DNA of 64,000 nt, from assembly GCA_004299555.1 (NCBI GenBank), contig SCQU01000006.1, forward strand, positions 86,271-150,270. The letters are read 5' to 3'. Shown piece after piece: positions 55,052 through 64,000 of this stretch (positions are counted from its first letter, which is position 1; each line of letters begins with the position of its first letter). Origin of the DNA: Rhodanobacteraceae bacterium (GTDB taxonomy: Bacteria > Pseudomonadota > Gammaproteobacteria > Xanthomonadales > Rhodanobacteraceae). The notes below the pieces were generated by a model. The model searched no databases, was not told the origin of the DNA, and saw only the letters and a list, made by a program, of their open reading frames with translations. The position numbers were made by a program, and so were the translations under genes.

Positions 55052-56089
55052 ATGGCCACCGACCTGCTTTCCCACGTGCTGACGCTAGTGCGCCTGACCG
55101 GCGCGCTGATCTTTCAGGTCGAAGTGAAGGGGCCGTGGGGCGTCGTGGCACAGCCCACGGTGGAGAAATTCGCACCGCTGTTGCCACCCGGCACCAATCA
55201 GGTTATCGCCTTCCACATCGTGCTGGATGGACGGTGCTGGGTTCGACACGCGGCCCACGACTGGTTCCCCGTGCCTGCTGGCCACGCGGTAGTCATCGCG
55301 CACGGCGACCGTCACGAGCTGTGCGATCAGCCGGGTCGCACGACCGTGCCGTTCGCGACAATGCTGGGCAAGCGGGCACTGCTCGACGCAAGGCAAGTCC
55401 GTTTCGAGAACGGGCCGGGCGAATCGACGCGTCTGCTGTGCGGTTTCCTCGGCTGCGACCGGCGTGCGTTCGAACCGTTGTGCCGTTCACTGCCACCGGT
55501 ATTCAAGGTCGATCTTGGGCCGCGCATGGATACGCTGGTGCGCTACGCCGCCGCGAACGCGCTCGACGACGACCCGGGCGCTGCGAGCCTGCGCGGACGC
55601 CTGGCCGAGCTTTTGTTCGTGGCAGCGTTGCGGTTGCACATGCAATCGCTGCCGGCGAATGCCACCGGTTGGCTGGCCGGCCTGCATGATCCGCTGGTCG
55701 GGCGTGCCATGCAATCCCTGCACGAAACCCCCTGGCGGCACTGGTCGGTGGAGGATCTCGCTCGTGTCACCGCCAGCTCTCGCTCGGTCCTGGCCGAACG
55801 CTTCCGCGCGGTGATCGGGGAACCACCGATGCACTATCTGACCGGGTTGCGGATGCACCTGGCGGCACGCCGCCTCCGTGAGAGCAGGCAGAGCATCGCC
55901 AGCGTCGCGGACGAGGTCGGATACGAATCCGACGCCGCCTTCCAGCGCGCTTTCAAACGCAGCTTCGGAACACCGCCGGCAACGTGGCGCAGGAATCAGG
56001 CAAGCGGCGCCGTCACCGGACGGGTCCCGCACCAGCGCGAGCGGCGGAGTCGCCAGCGGCGAAGCACGGACGGTGCTATCCCTCAATGA
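55052..56089 (+). CDS. AraC family transcriptional regulator with cupin sensor domain
   Basis: Regulator of 345 residues. The N-terminal cupin-type domain (about 5-190) resembles the AraC-binding-like fold of the cupin_6 group (IFQVEVKGPWGVVAQPTVEKFAPLLPPGTNQVIAFHIVLDGRCWVR; PAGHAVVIAHGDRHEL). The C-terminal double helix-turn-helix (about 225-320) has WSVEDLARVTASSRSVLAERFRAVIGEPPMHYLTGLRMHLAARRL and IASVADEVGYESDAAFQRAFKRSFGTPPATWR, the classic AraC end. It is divergent from the DUF1326 cassette, its most likely target. The 3' end overlaps the convergent oxidoreductase gene by 14 bases. Confidence 0.95.
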   Translation: MATDLLSHVLTLVRLTGALIFQVEVKGPWGVVAQPTVEKFAPLLPPGTNQVIAFHIVLDGRCWVRHAAHDWFPVPAGHAVVIAHGDRHELCDQPGRTTVPFATMLGKRALLDARQVRFENGPGESTRLLCGFLGCDRRAFEPLCRSLPPVFKVDLGPRMDTLVRYAAANALDDDPGAASLRGRLAELLFVAALRLHMQSLPANATGWLAGLHDPLVGRAMQSLHETPWRHWSVEDLARVTASSRSVLAERFRAVIGEPPMHYLTGLRMHLAARRLRESRQSIASVADEVGYESDAAFQRAFKRSFGTPPATWRRNQASGAVTGRVPHQRERRSRQRRSTDGAIPQ

Positions 56090-57356
56090 GCGCCTTGGCT
56101 CGATCCTGGCTCTGCAGCCACCAGTAATTCGCCTGGGCAGCAAGGTAGCCGAACGGCCGCCGGGTACTTTGCAAGCCGAACGGCGCGAACCCTCGCCAAC
56201 CTTCACCGCCATTGGCGATGGCATCAGCCAGCAGCTCGCCCGCTGCACAGGTCGGCGCGGTGCCGTGCCCCCCGAATGCCTGCATCCACCACAACCCGTC
56301 GCCGCGCGTGCCCAGTTGCGGCATCTGGTGTGTTGCATAGCTCATGAGGCCCGACCACGCATAGTCAATCTTGACGCCCGCCAGCTGCGGGAACACGTGC
56401 AGCAAATCGCGCAGCAGCAATTTCCGCACCGCCGCGGGCGCGCGTTCGCGGATGGAAATGCGGCCACCCCACAGCAGGCGCGAATCCTTGAGCGGCCGGT
56501 AGTAGTCGAACGCAAACCGAGTGTCGTAGATCGCGGCATCGGTGTGCAGGCACTGGTGCAAGCGTTCGCCCAGCGGTTCGGTCACCATCACATAGGTGGC
56601 GATCGGCAGCACCGCGTGGTCAATTTCGCGATCCAGGTGCGCCAGATAGCCACCGCACGCCAGCACCACGGTCTCGGCGTTGACCTCACCGGCCGCGGTC
56701 GCCACGCGCCAGCCTGCGCCGCGCCGCTCGACGCTGCGTACGCGGGACTGCTCGTGGACCTCAACGCCCTGCCCCGCGGCCGCGCGCACCATGCCGTGCA
56801 GATAATCGAGCGGGTGCAGATGCAACGCGTGGTGCTCGAACAGGCCGCCGTGGTAACGCCGACTGTGAATGACGCTGCGCAGTTGCGCCTCAGGCAGCCA
56901 TTCCCATTCGATCCCGTAGGCGTCCTGCAGCAGCCGCTGGCGCGTGCGCAGCACCTCGGGATCGCGGAACCAGTTGGCCCAGATGACCCCGGCGTTGACC
57001 GCATCACACTCGATCGCATAGCGCGCGATGCGCCGGCCAATCAGGTCCACCGCGCTGGTGGTCGCGGCGTACAGCGCGCGTGCGCCCCCGGCGCCGAGCT
57101 GCCGCAGCAACGCGTCCTCGCCCAACGAGTAGCCGCCGAAAACGAAACCGCCGTTGCGCCCCGACGCGCCGTGGCCGATGCTGTCACTCTCCAGCAACAC
57201 GACGTCGCGCACGCCGCGCTCGGCCAGGCCCAGCGCCAGACACACGCCCGCGTATCCACCACCGACGATCGCGACCCGCGCGTCGCGGGTACCGGCCAGC
57301 GGTGGCAACGAAGCGAACGGACGAGCGCTGGCGGCGTACCAGGTTCCGGGTGTCAT
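56076..57356 (-). CDS. FAD-dependent oxidoreductase of the DAO family, PuuB-like
   Basis: Flavoprotein of 426 residues. It starts TPGTWYAASARPFASLPPLAG, the usual beginning of gamma-glutamylputrescine oxidase-like proteins, then the FAD motif VAIVGGGYAGVCLALGLAERG and the SIGHGASGRNGGFVFGGY segment. Further family parts are YVMVTEPLGERL, FDYYRPLKDSRLLWGGR and FGGHGTAPTCAAGELLADAI. Likely activity: oxidative deamination of an amine such as gamma-glutamylputrescine; the other puu genes are absent. Start at 57356 gives the conserved N-terminus. It is 31 bases after galU in the same direction but may be independently expressed. Confidence 0.85.
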   Translation of the reverse strand: MTPGTWYAASARPFASLPPLAGTRDARVAIVGGGYAGVCLALGLAERGVRDVVLLESDSIGHGASGRNGGFVFGGYSLGEDALLRQLGAGGARALYAATTSAVDLIGRRIARYAIECDAVNAGVIWANWFRDPEVLRTRQRLLQDAYGIEWEWLPEAQLRSVIHSRRYHGGLFEHHALHLHPLDYLHGMVRAAAGQGVEVHEQSRVRSVERRGAGWRVATAAGEVNAETVVLACGGYLAHLDREIDHAVLPIATYVMVTEPLGERLHQCLHTDAAIYDTRFAFDYYRPLKDSRLLWGGRISIRERAPAAVRKLLLRDLLHVFPQLAGVKIDYAWSGLMSYATHQMPQLGTRGDGLWWMQAFGGHGTAPTCAAGELLADAIANGGEGWRGFAPFGLQSTRRPFGYLAAQANYWWLQSQDRAKALIEG

Positions 57357-57387
57357 CGGGCGAGCATAACGCGCGAGGCCGTGCCCG

Positions 57388-58245
57388 TCAGGATGTACCC
57401 GGCAGGCCCGTGACCAGGTGGCGCAACTCCGGGTCGGCCGCGGCAACGTGCAACGTTGCGCGCACCATGCCGGCCTTGTTGCCGCAGTCAAAACGCTGGC
57501 CCGCGAAACGATGCGCCAATACCGGCGTTTCCTTCAGCAGGGCGGCAATGGCGTCGGTCAGCTGGATCTCGCCACCCGCACCCGGCGTGGTGGTTTCCAG
57601 AAGGTCGAAAATGCGCGGCGGCAACACGTAGCGCCCCACCACCGCAAGATTGGACGGCGCTTCGGCTGGGCTTGGTTTTTCCACCATGTGGCGAATGCGG
57701 TCGCCGCCAGGTTCGACGTCGACTATTCCGTATTTGCCGGTGTCCGCGTATGGCACTTCCTCGACCGCAAGCACGCCCGTCTTGCCATCGGCCGCGCGCC
57801 CGGCCATCTGCCGCAGCGCGCCGGGGCCATCGTTCAGGATCAGGTCGTCCGGCAGGATGATGCCAAACGGTTCATCACCGATCACGGCGCGTGCGCACAA
57901 TACCGCGTGCCCCAAGCCGCGCGCGCGCTCCTGGGTCACGTAGATGCACCGCACGCGCAACGGCAGCAGGCCCTGGATGGTGGCCAGCAGCTTGCGCTTG
58001 CCCGCGTGTTCGAGGGTTTCTTCCAGTTCGTAGGCCGAATCAAAGTAATCGGCGATCGCGTGCTTGTAGCGATTGGTGACAAACACCAGCGTGTCGGCGC
58101 CAGCATCAACCGCCTCATCGACCGCGTACTGGATCAGCGGCCGGTCCAGCACCGGCAGCATCTCCTTGGGCACCACTTTCGTGGCCGGCAGAAACCGCGT
58201 CCCCAGGCCGGCGACCGGAAACACCACCTTGTGTAGTCTTGTCAC
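57388..58245 (-). CDS. galU: UTP-glucose-1-phosphate uridylyltransferase
   Basis: Enzyme of 285 residues producing UDP-glucose for surface polysaccharides and trehalose. The nucleotidyltransferase motif is VFPVAGLGTRFLPATKVVPKEMLPVLDRPLIQYAVDEA, with TQERARGLGHAVLCARAVIGDEPFGIILPDDLI and the catalytic Lys in VEKPSPAEAPSNLA. Length and sequence fit bacterial GalU. It lies 18 bp after the epimerase gene on the same strand, so the glycosyltransferase-epimerase-galU genes form a polysaccharide operon. Confidence 0.97.
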   Translation of the reverse strand: MTRLHKVVFPVAGLGTRFLPATKVVPKEMLPVLDRPLIQYAVDEAVDAGADTLVFVTNRYKHAIADYFDSAYELEETLEHAGKRKLLATIQGLLPLRVRCIYVTQERARGLGHAVLCARAVIGDEPFGIILPDDLILNDGPGALRQMAGRAADGKTGVLAVEEVPYADTGKYGIVDVEPGGDRIRHMVEKPSPAEAPSNLAVVGRYVLPPRIFDLLETTTPGAGGEIQLTDAIAALLKETPVLAHRFAGQRFDCGNKAGMVRATLHVAAADPELRHLVTGLPGTS

Positions 58246-58263
58246 GTTGTTTCTGCTCCTCGT

Positions 58264-60171
58264 TCAGGCCGCGTAGTCGCCGCCACCGCGTTGCAGCGGC
58301 ACCACCTGCGCGCCGGGCTTGGCGTCGCCGGTTTCCCACCGAAACGCCGGCAGCAGAGCACCCACGCAATGCTGGAGGGTTTCTTCATCGAACCTTGCCA
58401 CCGCCTCCGTGGCACGCGCGAGTTGCGCGGCGACCATCGCCGCCGCCTGCTGGCGCGGCGCGGCCTCAAAGATTTTTGGATGCGCGGTGCCGTGGTAATT
58501 TTCCAGCGGATGGAACAATTCCTCGAACAGTTTTTCACCGGGCCGCAGGCCGGTGAAGAGGATTTGCACATCCCGTCCCGCCTGCTTGCCCGCCAGCCGG
58601 ATCATCTGTTCGGCCAGATCGCGGATGCGTACCGGTTCGCCCATGTCCAAGGCGAAGGTTTCGCCCCCACGCCCCATCGACATCGCCTGCAGGATCAATT
58701 GGCAGGCTTCCGGGATGGTCATGAAGTAACGGGAAATCTCGGGATGGGTCACGGTCACGGGGCCACCGGCCGCGATCTGGCGCCGGAACAGCGGCACGAC
58801 CGAGCCCGCCGAGTCCAGCACGTTGCCAAAGCGCACCGTCACGAAACGGGTGGCGCTCCCCGCCGCGGTGACCTGGCACACGATCTCGGCGGCGCGCTTG
58901 CAGGCGCCCATCACGCTGGTGGGATTCACCGCCTTGTCGGTCGAGATCAGGACGAAACTTTCGACGCCGTAGCGCACGGCGTGTTCGGCCACGGTGCGGG
59001 TGCCGAGCACGTTGTTGCGAAAGGCTTCGCGCAGCTGGTTTTGCAACAACGGCACATGCTTGTACGCGGCGGCGTGAAACACCCGCTGCGGCCGGGCCAG
59101 CGCGAATGCGTTGTTGCAGGTGGCGGGATCCCCGCAGTCGCCGATCAAGCAGCGCAACAGCAATTCCGGATACTGCGCGCGCAGTTCCTGTTCGATACGG
59201 TACAGGTTGTATTCAGACAGCTCGACAATCGTGAGCTCGGACGCACCGAGACGTGCGATCTGCCGGCACAGTTCGGAGCCGATGGAGCCGCCGCCACCCG
59301 TGACCAGCACCCGCTGACCGGTGAGGCTGAGGCGAATCGCATTCCATTCCAATTTCACCGGATCGCGTCCCAGCAGGTCCTCGATCGCCACTTCCTTCAA
59401 CTGGTTGAACTGTGCGCGCCCGGATACGACATCGTCCAGCCGCGGCACGGTGCGAAACGGCAACCCGGTGGCCTCGCAACGCTCGACCACCCGCCGCATC
59501 TGCTCCTTGTCGGCGCTCGGCAGCGCGATCAACAGCATCTCCGCGCCCGCACGCCGGGCCAGCTCGGCCAGCCTGTCGGTGCCACCCAGCACCGGCACGC
59601 CCTGCAGGCGCGTACCGCGCAGCGCCACGTCGTCGTCGACAAAACCGGCGGGGACGTAGTGCACGTCGCGCCGCAGGTCCCGCACCAGCGCCTCGCCCGC
59701 GCGGCCCGCCCCGATCACCAGCACGCGCTGGCTGTGCCGCGCGTGGAACAGGTCCAGCTGGCTGTCCTTCCAGTAGCGGTAGGCCAGCCGCGGCGCACCC
59801 AACAGGATGGCCAGCAGCACGGGATAAATCAGCAACACCGTGCGCGAAATTCCGGCCATGCGGTCATACAGGAACAGACCAACGTAGATGGCAACGGTGC
59901 CGGCGACCACCGCGCGTACGATGTTCCACAAGTCGGGCACGCTCGCAAACCGCCACAGCCCCTTGTACAGGCCGGTCCAGTAGAACATCACCGCCTGCAC
60001 GCCAAGTACGATCAACGTTTGCCAGCCCCAAAGGTCAAGCCGCTGGCCATAGGGCAGCATCGCGTAGCGCAAGGTATTGGTCAGCCACCACGCCAACAGC
60101 GTCATGCCGAGGTCGTGCAACACCACCGCACTGCGGGGGTGCAACCAGTTGACGGGATCACGCAGTTTCAC
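58264..60171 (-). CDS. WbpM/CapD-type nucleotide-sugar epimerase/dehydratase, membrane-bound
   Basis: Protein of 635 residues: four hydrophobic helices (about 15-130), a CoA-binding/Rossmann domain (VLVIGAGRAGEALVRDLRR) and a C-terminal SDR epimerase/dehydratase domain (from about 285). The SDR motif is VLVTGGGGSIGSELCRQIARLG and the catalytic block is LISTDKAVNPTSVMGACKRAAE, in which a Met replaces the Tyr of YxxxK, as in other large WbpM-like dehydratases. Likely substrate UDP-GlcNAc, reaction 4,6-dehydration. A GTG at 60171 has GGAG upstream and overlaps the glycosyltransferase stop; a GTG at 60180 is possible. Confidence 0.92.
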   Translation of the reverse strand: MKLRDPVNWLHPRSAVVLHDLGMTLLAWWLTNTLRYAMLPYGQRLDLWGWQTLIVLGVQAVMFYWTGLYKGLWRFASVPDLWNIVRAVVAGTVAIYVGLFLYDRMAGISRTVLLIYPVLLAILLGAPRLAYRYWKDSQLDLFHARHSQRVLVIGAGRAGEALVRDLRRDVHYVPAGFVDDDVALRGTRLQGVPVLGGTDRLAELARRAGAEMLLIALPSADKEQMRRVVERCEATGLPFRTVPRLDDVVSGRAQFNQLKEVAIEDLLGRDPVKLEWNAIRLSLTGQRVLVTGGGGSIGSELCRQIARLGASELTIVELSEYNLYRIEQELRAQYPELLLRCLIGDCGDPATCNNAFALARPQRVFHAAAYKHVPLLQNQLREAFRNNVLGTRTVAEHAVRYGVESFVLISTDKAVNPTSVMGACKRAAEIVCQVTAAGSATRFVTVRFGNVLDSAGSVVPLFRRQIAAGGPVTVTHPEISRYFMTIPEACQLILQAMSMGRGGETFALDMGEPVRIRDLAEQMIRLAGKQAGRDVQILFTGLRPGEKLFEELFHPLENYHGTAHPKIFEAAPRQQAAAMVAAQLARATEAVARFDEETLQHCVGALLPAFRWETGDAKPGAQVVPLQRGGGDYAA

Positions 60172-61204
60172 GATACGCACTCCAACGGACCACGGCAAGA
60201 CACGCGCGTTTGCCGAGATACCAGACAACGCCCGTTGCGGCGTACGCCGCAAGCGCACACCACGCGCCCCGATGCGGCCAGCGCGCAGCAAGCCACGCCA
60301 GCGGCGCAACGAGCAGAAGGTTCCAGAGCATATAGGCACCATCCGTGCGTGCGTGGCTCCAGTTTACCCGCACCAGCCATTGATACAGATGCTGCCGGTG
60401 CGGCGCGTACCAGCGCTGGCCCGCCAGCACGCGGTGCAACAGGGTCAAGCCGCTGTCCACCAGGAACGCGGAAGGCAGGATCGCGCAGGCCCACAGCGCA
60501 CCCGGAAACCGTCGCACCAGCAGTGCCGCCGACGCGCCCAGCACCAGCCCGAGGGCTCCCGAGCCTACGTCACCCATGAAAATCCGCGCCGGCGGAAGGT
60601 TATAGAAAAGGAAGCCAAGGCACCCGGCCGCGCCCGCGAAGGCCAATACCGCAACACCCGGGGCGCCCAGCCACGCGGCCAGCACCCCGATGCCCAGCAG
60701 CACGAACAATCCTTGCTGCCCAAGGAGGCCATCGATGCCATCCATGAAATTGTGCGCATTGATAAAGGCGGCCAGTAGCAGCGCCAGCGGCAGCAAAAAC
60801 CACCAGCGGGCAGGCGCGTCCAGCGCCGGCGGCGCCAGTATGGCCGCAGCCACCAGCAGCGCAGCACCCGCATGCACCGCGAGCCGCGGTAGAACCGGCA
60901 GTGGCACATGATCGTCACGCCAGCCGATCAAGGCCACCGCGAGCACCGCCAGGGTGACCGCGGCGGGCTGCCACCAGCCGGACGCCGCGCCCGTGATGCA
61001 CCACGCCGGAATCCCTATCAACACGACCGCCGCCACCACGCCGATGCCGCCGCCGCGCGGCGTGGGCGTCGTGTGCGAGCGCCGCCGACCGGGTTGATCC
61101 AGCAGCCCGCGCCGCCGCGCGTAAGCCAACGCGACGCGGGTGACGCCCATGGACAATGCCAGTGCCGCCGCGACCACCAGCCCCAGGAGCGCCGCGGTGG
61201 TCAT
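60158..61204 (-). CDS. WecA/MraY-type undecaprenyl-phosphate sugar-1-phosphate transferase
   Basis: Polytopic enzyme of 348 residues with about ten hydrophobic helices. Family catalytic motifs: RRSHTTPTPRGGGIGVV, GWRDDHVPLP (Asp-Asp), NAHNFMDGIDGLLG, GDVGSGALGLVLG and the loop HRQHLYQWLVR. It links a sugar phosphate, probably an N-acetylhexosamine, to undecaprenyl phosphate, starting O-antigen or similar chains. It overlaps the epimerase gene by 14 bases and follows lapB by 16 bases, linking LPS regulation with chain initiation. Confidence 0.93.
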   Translation of the reverse strand: MTTAALLGLVVAAALALSMGVTRVALAYARRRGLLDQPGRRRSHTTPTPRGGGIGVVAAVVLIGIPAWCITGAASGWWQPAAVTLAVLAVALIGWRDDHVPLPVLPRLAVHAGAALLVAAAILAPPALDAPARWWFLLPLALLLAAFINAHNFMDGIDGLLGQQGLFVLLGIGVLAAWLGAPGVAVLAFAGAAGCLGFLFYNLPPARIFMGDVGSGALGLVLGASAALLVRRFPGALWACAILPSAFLVDSGLTLLHRVLAGQRWYAPHRQHLYQWLVRVNWSHARTDGAYMLWNLLLVAPLAWLAARWPHRGAWCALAAYAATGVVWYLGKRACLAVVRWSAYRETA

Positions 61205-61220
61205 GCGTAGGCGCGCCCGG

Positions 61221-62411
61221 TCACTCGCTGACCACGCTGTGGATGGGCCGCACCGTGCCCCAACTCTTGCAACTGGGGCACTGCCAGTGGTGCGCCTTGG
61301 CGCCAAAGCCGCAGTGATTGCAGCGGTACATCGCGCGCCCCTCCAGCAGCTTGCGGGTGAGATCGCGCAGGATCAGGAAGTTCTCGCGGGCTTCGCCCTG
61401 TGTGCTCTCGAGCGTGGCATCGATCAACGCCATCATGCCGCGTACCGAGGGCCGTTGTCGCAGCTGGCCGGTCAGGAATTCGACCGCGGCCCGCTCACCC
61501 TCGTGTTGGCTGTACAGCCGGGTCAACGCCAGTACCGGGGTGATGCCGTGGTAGCGCTCAACGACGTGCTGCAGGAACTTTTCTGCCCGCTCCATCTGCC
61601 CCGCATGGGTGTATGCATCCAGCAGCGGCGACAGGATCTCGGGCACGAAGTCGACGTCCGCATCGACCGCCTGCTCGAAGGCCAGCACGGCATCGCGCCA
61701 CTGGGCTTCCTCGGCGTACAGGTGGCCGCTGATCATGTAGCCGCGGACGCAACCGGGCTGGCTGGCAAAAGCTTCATCCAGGTACGCGCGGGCCTCGGCG
61801 CGCGCGCCGTGCTGGCGCGACTGCTCGGCCAATTCACAATAAAACTGTGCGATGGTCGCCGCCTGCGATTCGCCGGTCATCTTCTCCAGCCGCCGCGCAT
61901 GGCCGATCGCCTTGTGCCAGTCGCGCTCGTGCTGGTAAATGGCCACCAGGTGCCGCAACGCCGACGGCGCGTGGGCGTCCATCGCCACCAGGTCATCGAA
62001 CAGTGCTTCGGCGCGATCCAGCAATCCCGCGCGCATGTAGTCCTCGCCCAGTTCCAGCAGGGCCACGGTGCGCTCGGCCTCACTCAGATTGGAACGGCTG
62101 ACCAGGTGCTGGTGGACACGAATGGCACGGTCGACCTCGCCGCGGCGCCGGAACAGGTTGCCAAGCGCGAGGTGGGTTTCAACCGTATCGCGGTTGAACT
62201 CGGCCAGCTTCATGAAAACTTCGATGGCCTTGTCCGGCTGCTCGTTGAGCAGGTAGTTGAGGCCACGAAAGTAATGCGACGACAGCTCGGTGACGCGGGC
62301 ACCCGAGCGGCGCGCGGACGCCCGCCGGCCGATGATCCAGCCCAGCCAACCCGCCAGCACCAGCGCCGGCACCAGGAACATCCACATCAAGGGGTCGAAA
62401 AAGCCGTTCAC
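61221..62411 (-). CDS. lapB: Lipopolysaccharide assembly protein B (YciM)
   Basis: Protein of 396 residues: an N-terminal membrane anchor (MWMFLVPALVLAGWLGWIIG), nine or so TPR repeats (for example TVETHLALGNLFRRRGEVDRAIRVHQ, NYLLNEQPDKAIEVFMKLAEFNRD) and a C-terminal rubredoxin-like metal domain YRCNHCGFGAKAHHWQCPSCKSWGTVRPI with four Cys. LapB promotes FtsH degradation of LpxC and so limits LPS synthesis. The start is a GTG at 62411 with GGAGG five bases upstream; a TTG at 62438 is less likely. LapA, often encoded just before lapB, is missing here. Confidence 0.96.
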   Translation of the reverse strand: MNGFFDPLMWMFLVPALVLAGWLGWIIGRRASARRSGARVTELSSHYFRGLNYLLNEQPDKAIEVFMKLAEFNRDTVETHLALGNLFRRRGEVDRAIRVHQHLVSRSNLSEAERTVALLELGEDYMRAGLLDRAEALFDDLVAMDAHAPSALRHLVAIYQHERDWHKAIGHARRLEKMTGESQAATIAQFYCELAEQSRQHGARAEARAYLDEAFASQPGCVRGYMISGHLYAEEAQWRDAVLAFEQAVDADVDFVPEILSPLLDAYTHAGQMERAEKFLQHVVERYHGITPVLALTRLYSQHEGERAAVEFLTGQLRQRPSVRGMMALIDATLESTQGEARENFLILRDLTRKLLEGRAMYRCNHCGFGAKAHHWQCPSCKSWGTVRPIHSVVSE

Positions 62412-62482
62412 CCACACCTCCGGCGCCGCACCATGCAACCGATCAGCGGAGTGTCCGCCCTGCCAACCGCGAGCCCTCCAGA

Positions 62483-62773
62483 CTACCCGGCGTCGATCCC
62501 GTTCACACGCTGCCGCAGCTCTTTGCCCGGCTTGAAGTGCGGAACGTACTTGCCTGGCAAGGCTACCGCCGTGCCGGTCTTGGGATTGCGCCCGGTACGC
62601 GGGGGGCGAAAGTGCAGCGAAAAACTGCCGAAGCCGCGAATCTCGATGCGATCGCCGCCCGCCAGCGCGGCGCTCATCTGCTCGATCACGTTGCGCACGG
62701 CGAGCTCGACATCCGCGAACGCCAGATGCTTCTGGCGCTCGGCGAGCGCGGCGATCAGTTCGGATTTCGTCAT
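62483..62773 (-). CDS. ihfB: Integration host factor beta subunit
   Basis: Nucleoid protein of 96 residues that bends DNA with IhfA. It starts [13 protein letters not shown] and contains the DNA-contacting arm [30 protein letters not shown] and [22 protein letters not shown]. The ATG at 62773 matches E. coli IHF-beta; a TTG three codons upstream is an alternative. Position between rpsA and lapB is the standard order in this group. Confidence 0.97.
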   Translation of the reverse strand: MTKSELIAALAERQKHLAFADVELAVRNVIEQMSAALAGGDRIEIRGFGSFSLHFRPPRTGRNPKTGTAVALPGKYVPHFKPGKELRQRVNGIDAG

Positions 62774-62898
62774 GGATGGCAACGTACGACTACCCTTGCG
62801 GCTGACTGGAACAGGTCACGCGCGTAACGCTTCAGCGGGGTGCCACCCACGCGCGTGGATGGCACCCGGCCGAACAAAACGCCTGCACGGATACAGGC

Positions 62899-64000
62899 TT
62901 ACTCCGACTTGTGCAACTGCTCTTTGAGCAACGCACCCAGTTTGGTGGTCGTGTGCTCGACGTGCTGCGACTGGTACTCGGACAGCGTCTCGGCCATTTC
63001 TTCCTCGTCCTTGGCCCGGATCGAAAGCGACAGCATGCGCCCCTTGCGATCCATGCCCGTGAACTTGGCTTCCACCTTGTCGCCGACCTTGAGGTGCTGG
63101 CTGAGATCCTCGATACGGTCCTTGGAGAAATCACGCGCGGACAGGTAGCCTTCGATGCCCTCGGCCAACTGGATGACGGCACCCTTGGCGTCGACTTCCT
63201 TGACGCTGCCGGTGAGCACCGCACCACGCGGATTGGCCGCCATGTACTGGCCGAACGGGTCCTGTTCGAGCTGCTTGATGCCAAGGCTGATGCGCTCGCG
63301 CTCGGGGTCGACCGCCAACACCACGGCGTCGACTTCCTCGCCCTTCTTGAACTCGCGTACCAGCTCCTCGCCGTTGCCCTGCCAGGAAATGTCCGACAGG
63401 TGCACCAGGCCGTCGATGCCGCCCTCGAGGCCGACAAAGATGCCAAAGTCGGTGATCGACTTGATCGCGCCGTGGACCTTGTCGCCCTTCTTGAAGGTCA
63501 CCGCGAAGGCTTCCCACGGGTTGGATTGGGTCTGTTTCATGCCAAGGGAAATGCGGCGGCGCTCCTCGTCCACGTCGAGCACCATCACCTCCACTTCATC
63601 GCCCACCTGCACGACCTTGGCCGGGTTGACGTTCTTGTTGGTCCAGTCCATCTCGGAAACGTGAACCAGGCCTTCCACGCCCGGCTCCAGCTCGACGAAG
63701 CAGCCATAATCGGTAACGTTCGAGACCTTGCCGAACAGGCGGGTACCGGACGGATAACGCCGCGAAATGTTGACCCACGGATCGTCGCCCAGCTGCTTCA
63801 GGCCCAGGCTGACGCGATTGCGCTCGCGGTCGAACTTCAGCACGCGCACGTCGAGCTCATCGCCAACGTTGACGATTTCGGACGGATGCCGCACGCGCTT
63901 CCACGCCATGTCGGTGATGTGCAGCAGGCCATCGATGCCGCCGAGGTCCACGAACGCGCCGTAATCGGTGAGGTTCTTGACCACGCCGTGCAGGATCGCG
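62899..64000 (-). CDS. rpsA: 30S ribosomal protein S1 (5' part cut by the window edge)
   Basis: The frame is open to the right edge, giving about 366 C-terminal residues, equal to the later four of the six S1 repeats. The visible repeats are [68 protein letters not shown] and a more divergent one ([21 protein letters not shown]). S1 binds mRNA and helps start translation. The rpsA-ihfB pair is adjacent; the upstream half, and cmk expected before it, are outside the window. Confidence 0.97.
   Translation of the reverse strand, partial: AILHGVVKNLTDYGAFVDLGGIDGLLHITDMAWKRVRHPSEIVNVGDELDVRVLKFDRERNRVSLGLKQLGDDPWVNISRRYPSGTRLFGKVSNVTDYGCFVELEPGVEGLVHVSEMDWTNKNVNPAKVVQVGDEVEVMVLDVDEERRRISLGMKQTQSNPWEAFAVTFKKGDKVHGAIKSITDFGIFVGLEGGIDGLVHLSDISWQGNGEELVREFKKGEEVDAVVLAVDPERERISLGIKQLEQDPFGQYMAANPRGAVLTGSVKEVDAKGAVIQLAEGIEGYLSARDFSKDRIEDLSQHLKVGDKVEAKFTGMDRKGRMLSLSIRAKDEEEMAETLSEYQSQHVEHTTTKLGALLKEQLHKSE

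Overview
The window looks like chromosomal core DNA of a GC-rich gammaproteobacterium, most plausibly of the Lysobacterales (Xanthomonadales). This placement is inferred from gene content and order: purB-roxA, sucA-sucB-lpd, a YtrA-type GntR/ABC operon, mtnA next to gyrA, rpsA-ihfB-lapB and rnhA-dnaQ beside a tRNA. I see no integrase, transposase gene, prophage, CRISPR array or rRNA. Most of the sequence is densely packed genes.

Layout, left to right. 1-7 kb: the 3'-truncated yggS, a DUF488 gene, a PadR regulator with its HAAS/sensor membrane partner, an NfeD-slipin operon with a small tail gene, a CMD-family protein, two c-type cytochromes and phhB. 7-11.5 kb: a Mip-type FKBP and a five-gene YtrA operon (small exported protein, GntR regulator, ABC ATPase, permease, YggN-like lipoprotein). 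11.5-24 kb: fumC, divergent purB, roxA, a GNAT fusion gene and the 2-oxoglutarate dehydrogenase genes sucA-sucB-lpd with REP-like palindromes in both spacers, then an AcuI-like reductase and a PilH-like receiver. 24-30.6 kb: cbpA and hsp20 (with a good sigma-32 promoter), a Prx5-type peroxiredoxin, gyrA, gtrA and mtnA. 30.7-34.7 kb: a CGNR regulator-MFS-alcohol dehydrogenase group, a SMUG1-like glycosylase and a PspC protein.

35-42.3 kb is a co-directional metabolic block: a GltD-like Fe-S flavoprotein, korA, korB, phaE and phaC (class III PHA synthase). 42.5-47.4 kb holds pnp and rpsO with structured leaders, tRNA-Val(GAC), dnaQ, rnhA and a methyltransferase gene. dnaQ is interrupted by an apparent one-base loss in an A-run, and the methyltransferase appears fused to RNase HI through a probable second indel. 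47.5-50.4 kb: gloB, an MltD-like lytic transglycosylase and fabI. 50.4-57.4 kb is the most accessory-looking part: a secreted clan-D-like glycosidase, a DUF1326-DUF1326-DUF2182 cassette with Cys-rich motifs, a divergent AraC regulator and a PuuB-like oxidase. 57.4-64 kb: galU, a WbpM/CapD-like epimerase, a WecA-type glycosyltransferase, lapB, ihfB and the 3' part of rpsA, a surface-polysaccharide and envelope cluster attached to the rpsA locus.

The best candidate for an undescribed system is the DUF1326/DUF1326/DUF2182 cassette. The kor/GltD-like/pha gene block, the YtrA operon with its small exported product, and the structured rpsO leader also deserve attention. All calls come from reading the sequence; no database search was possible.
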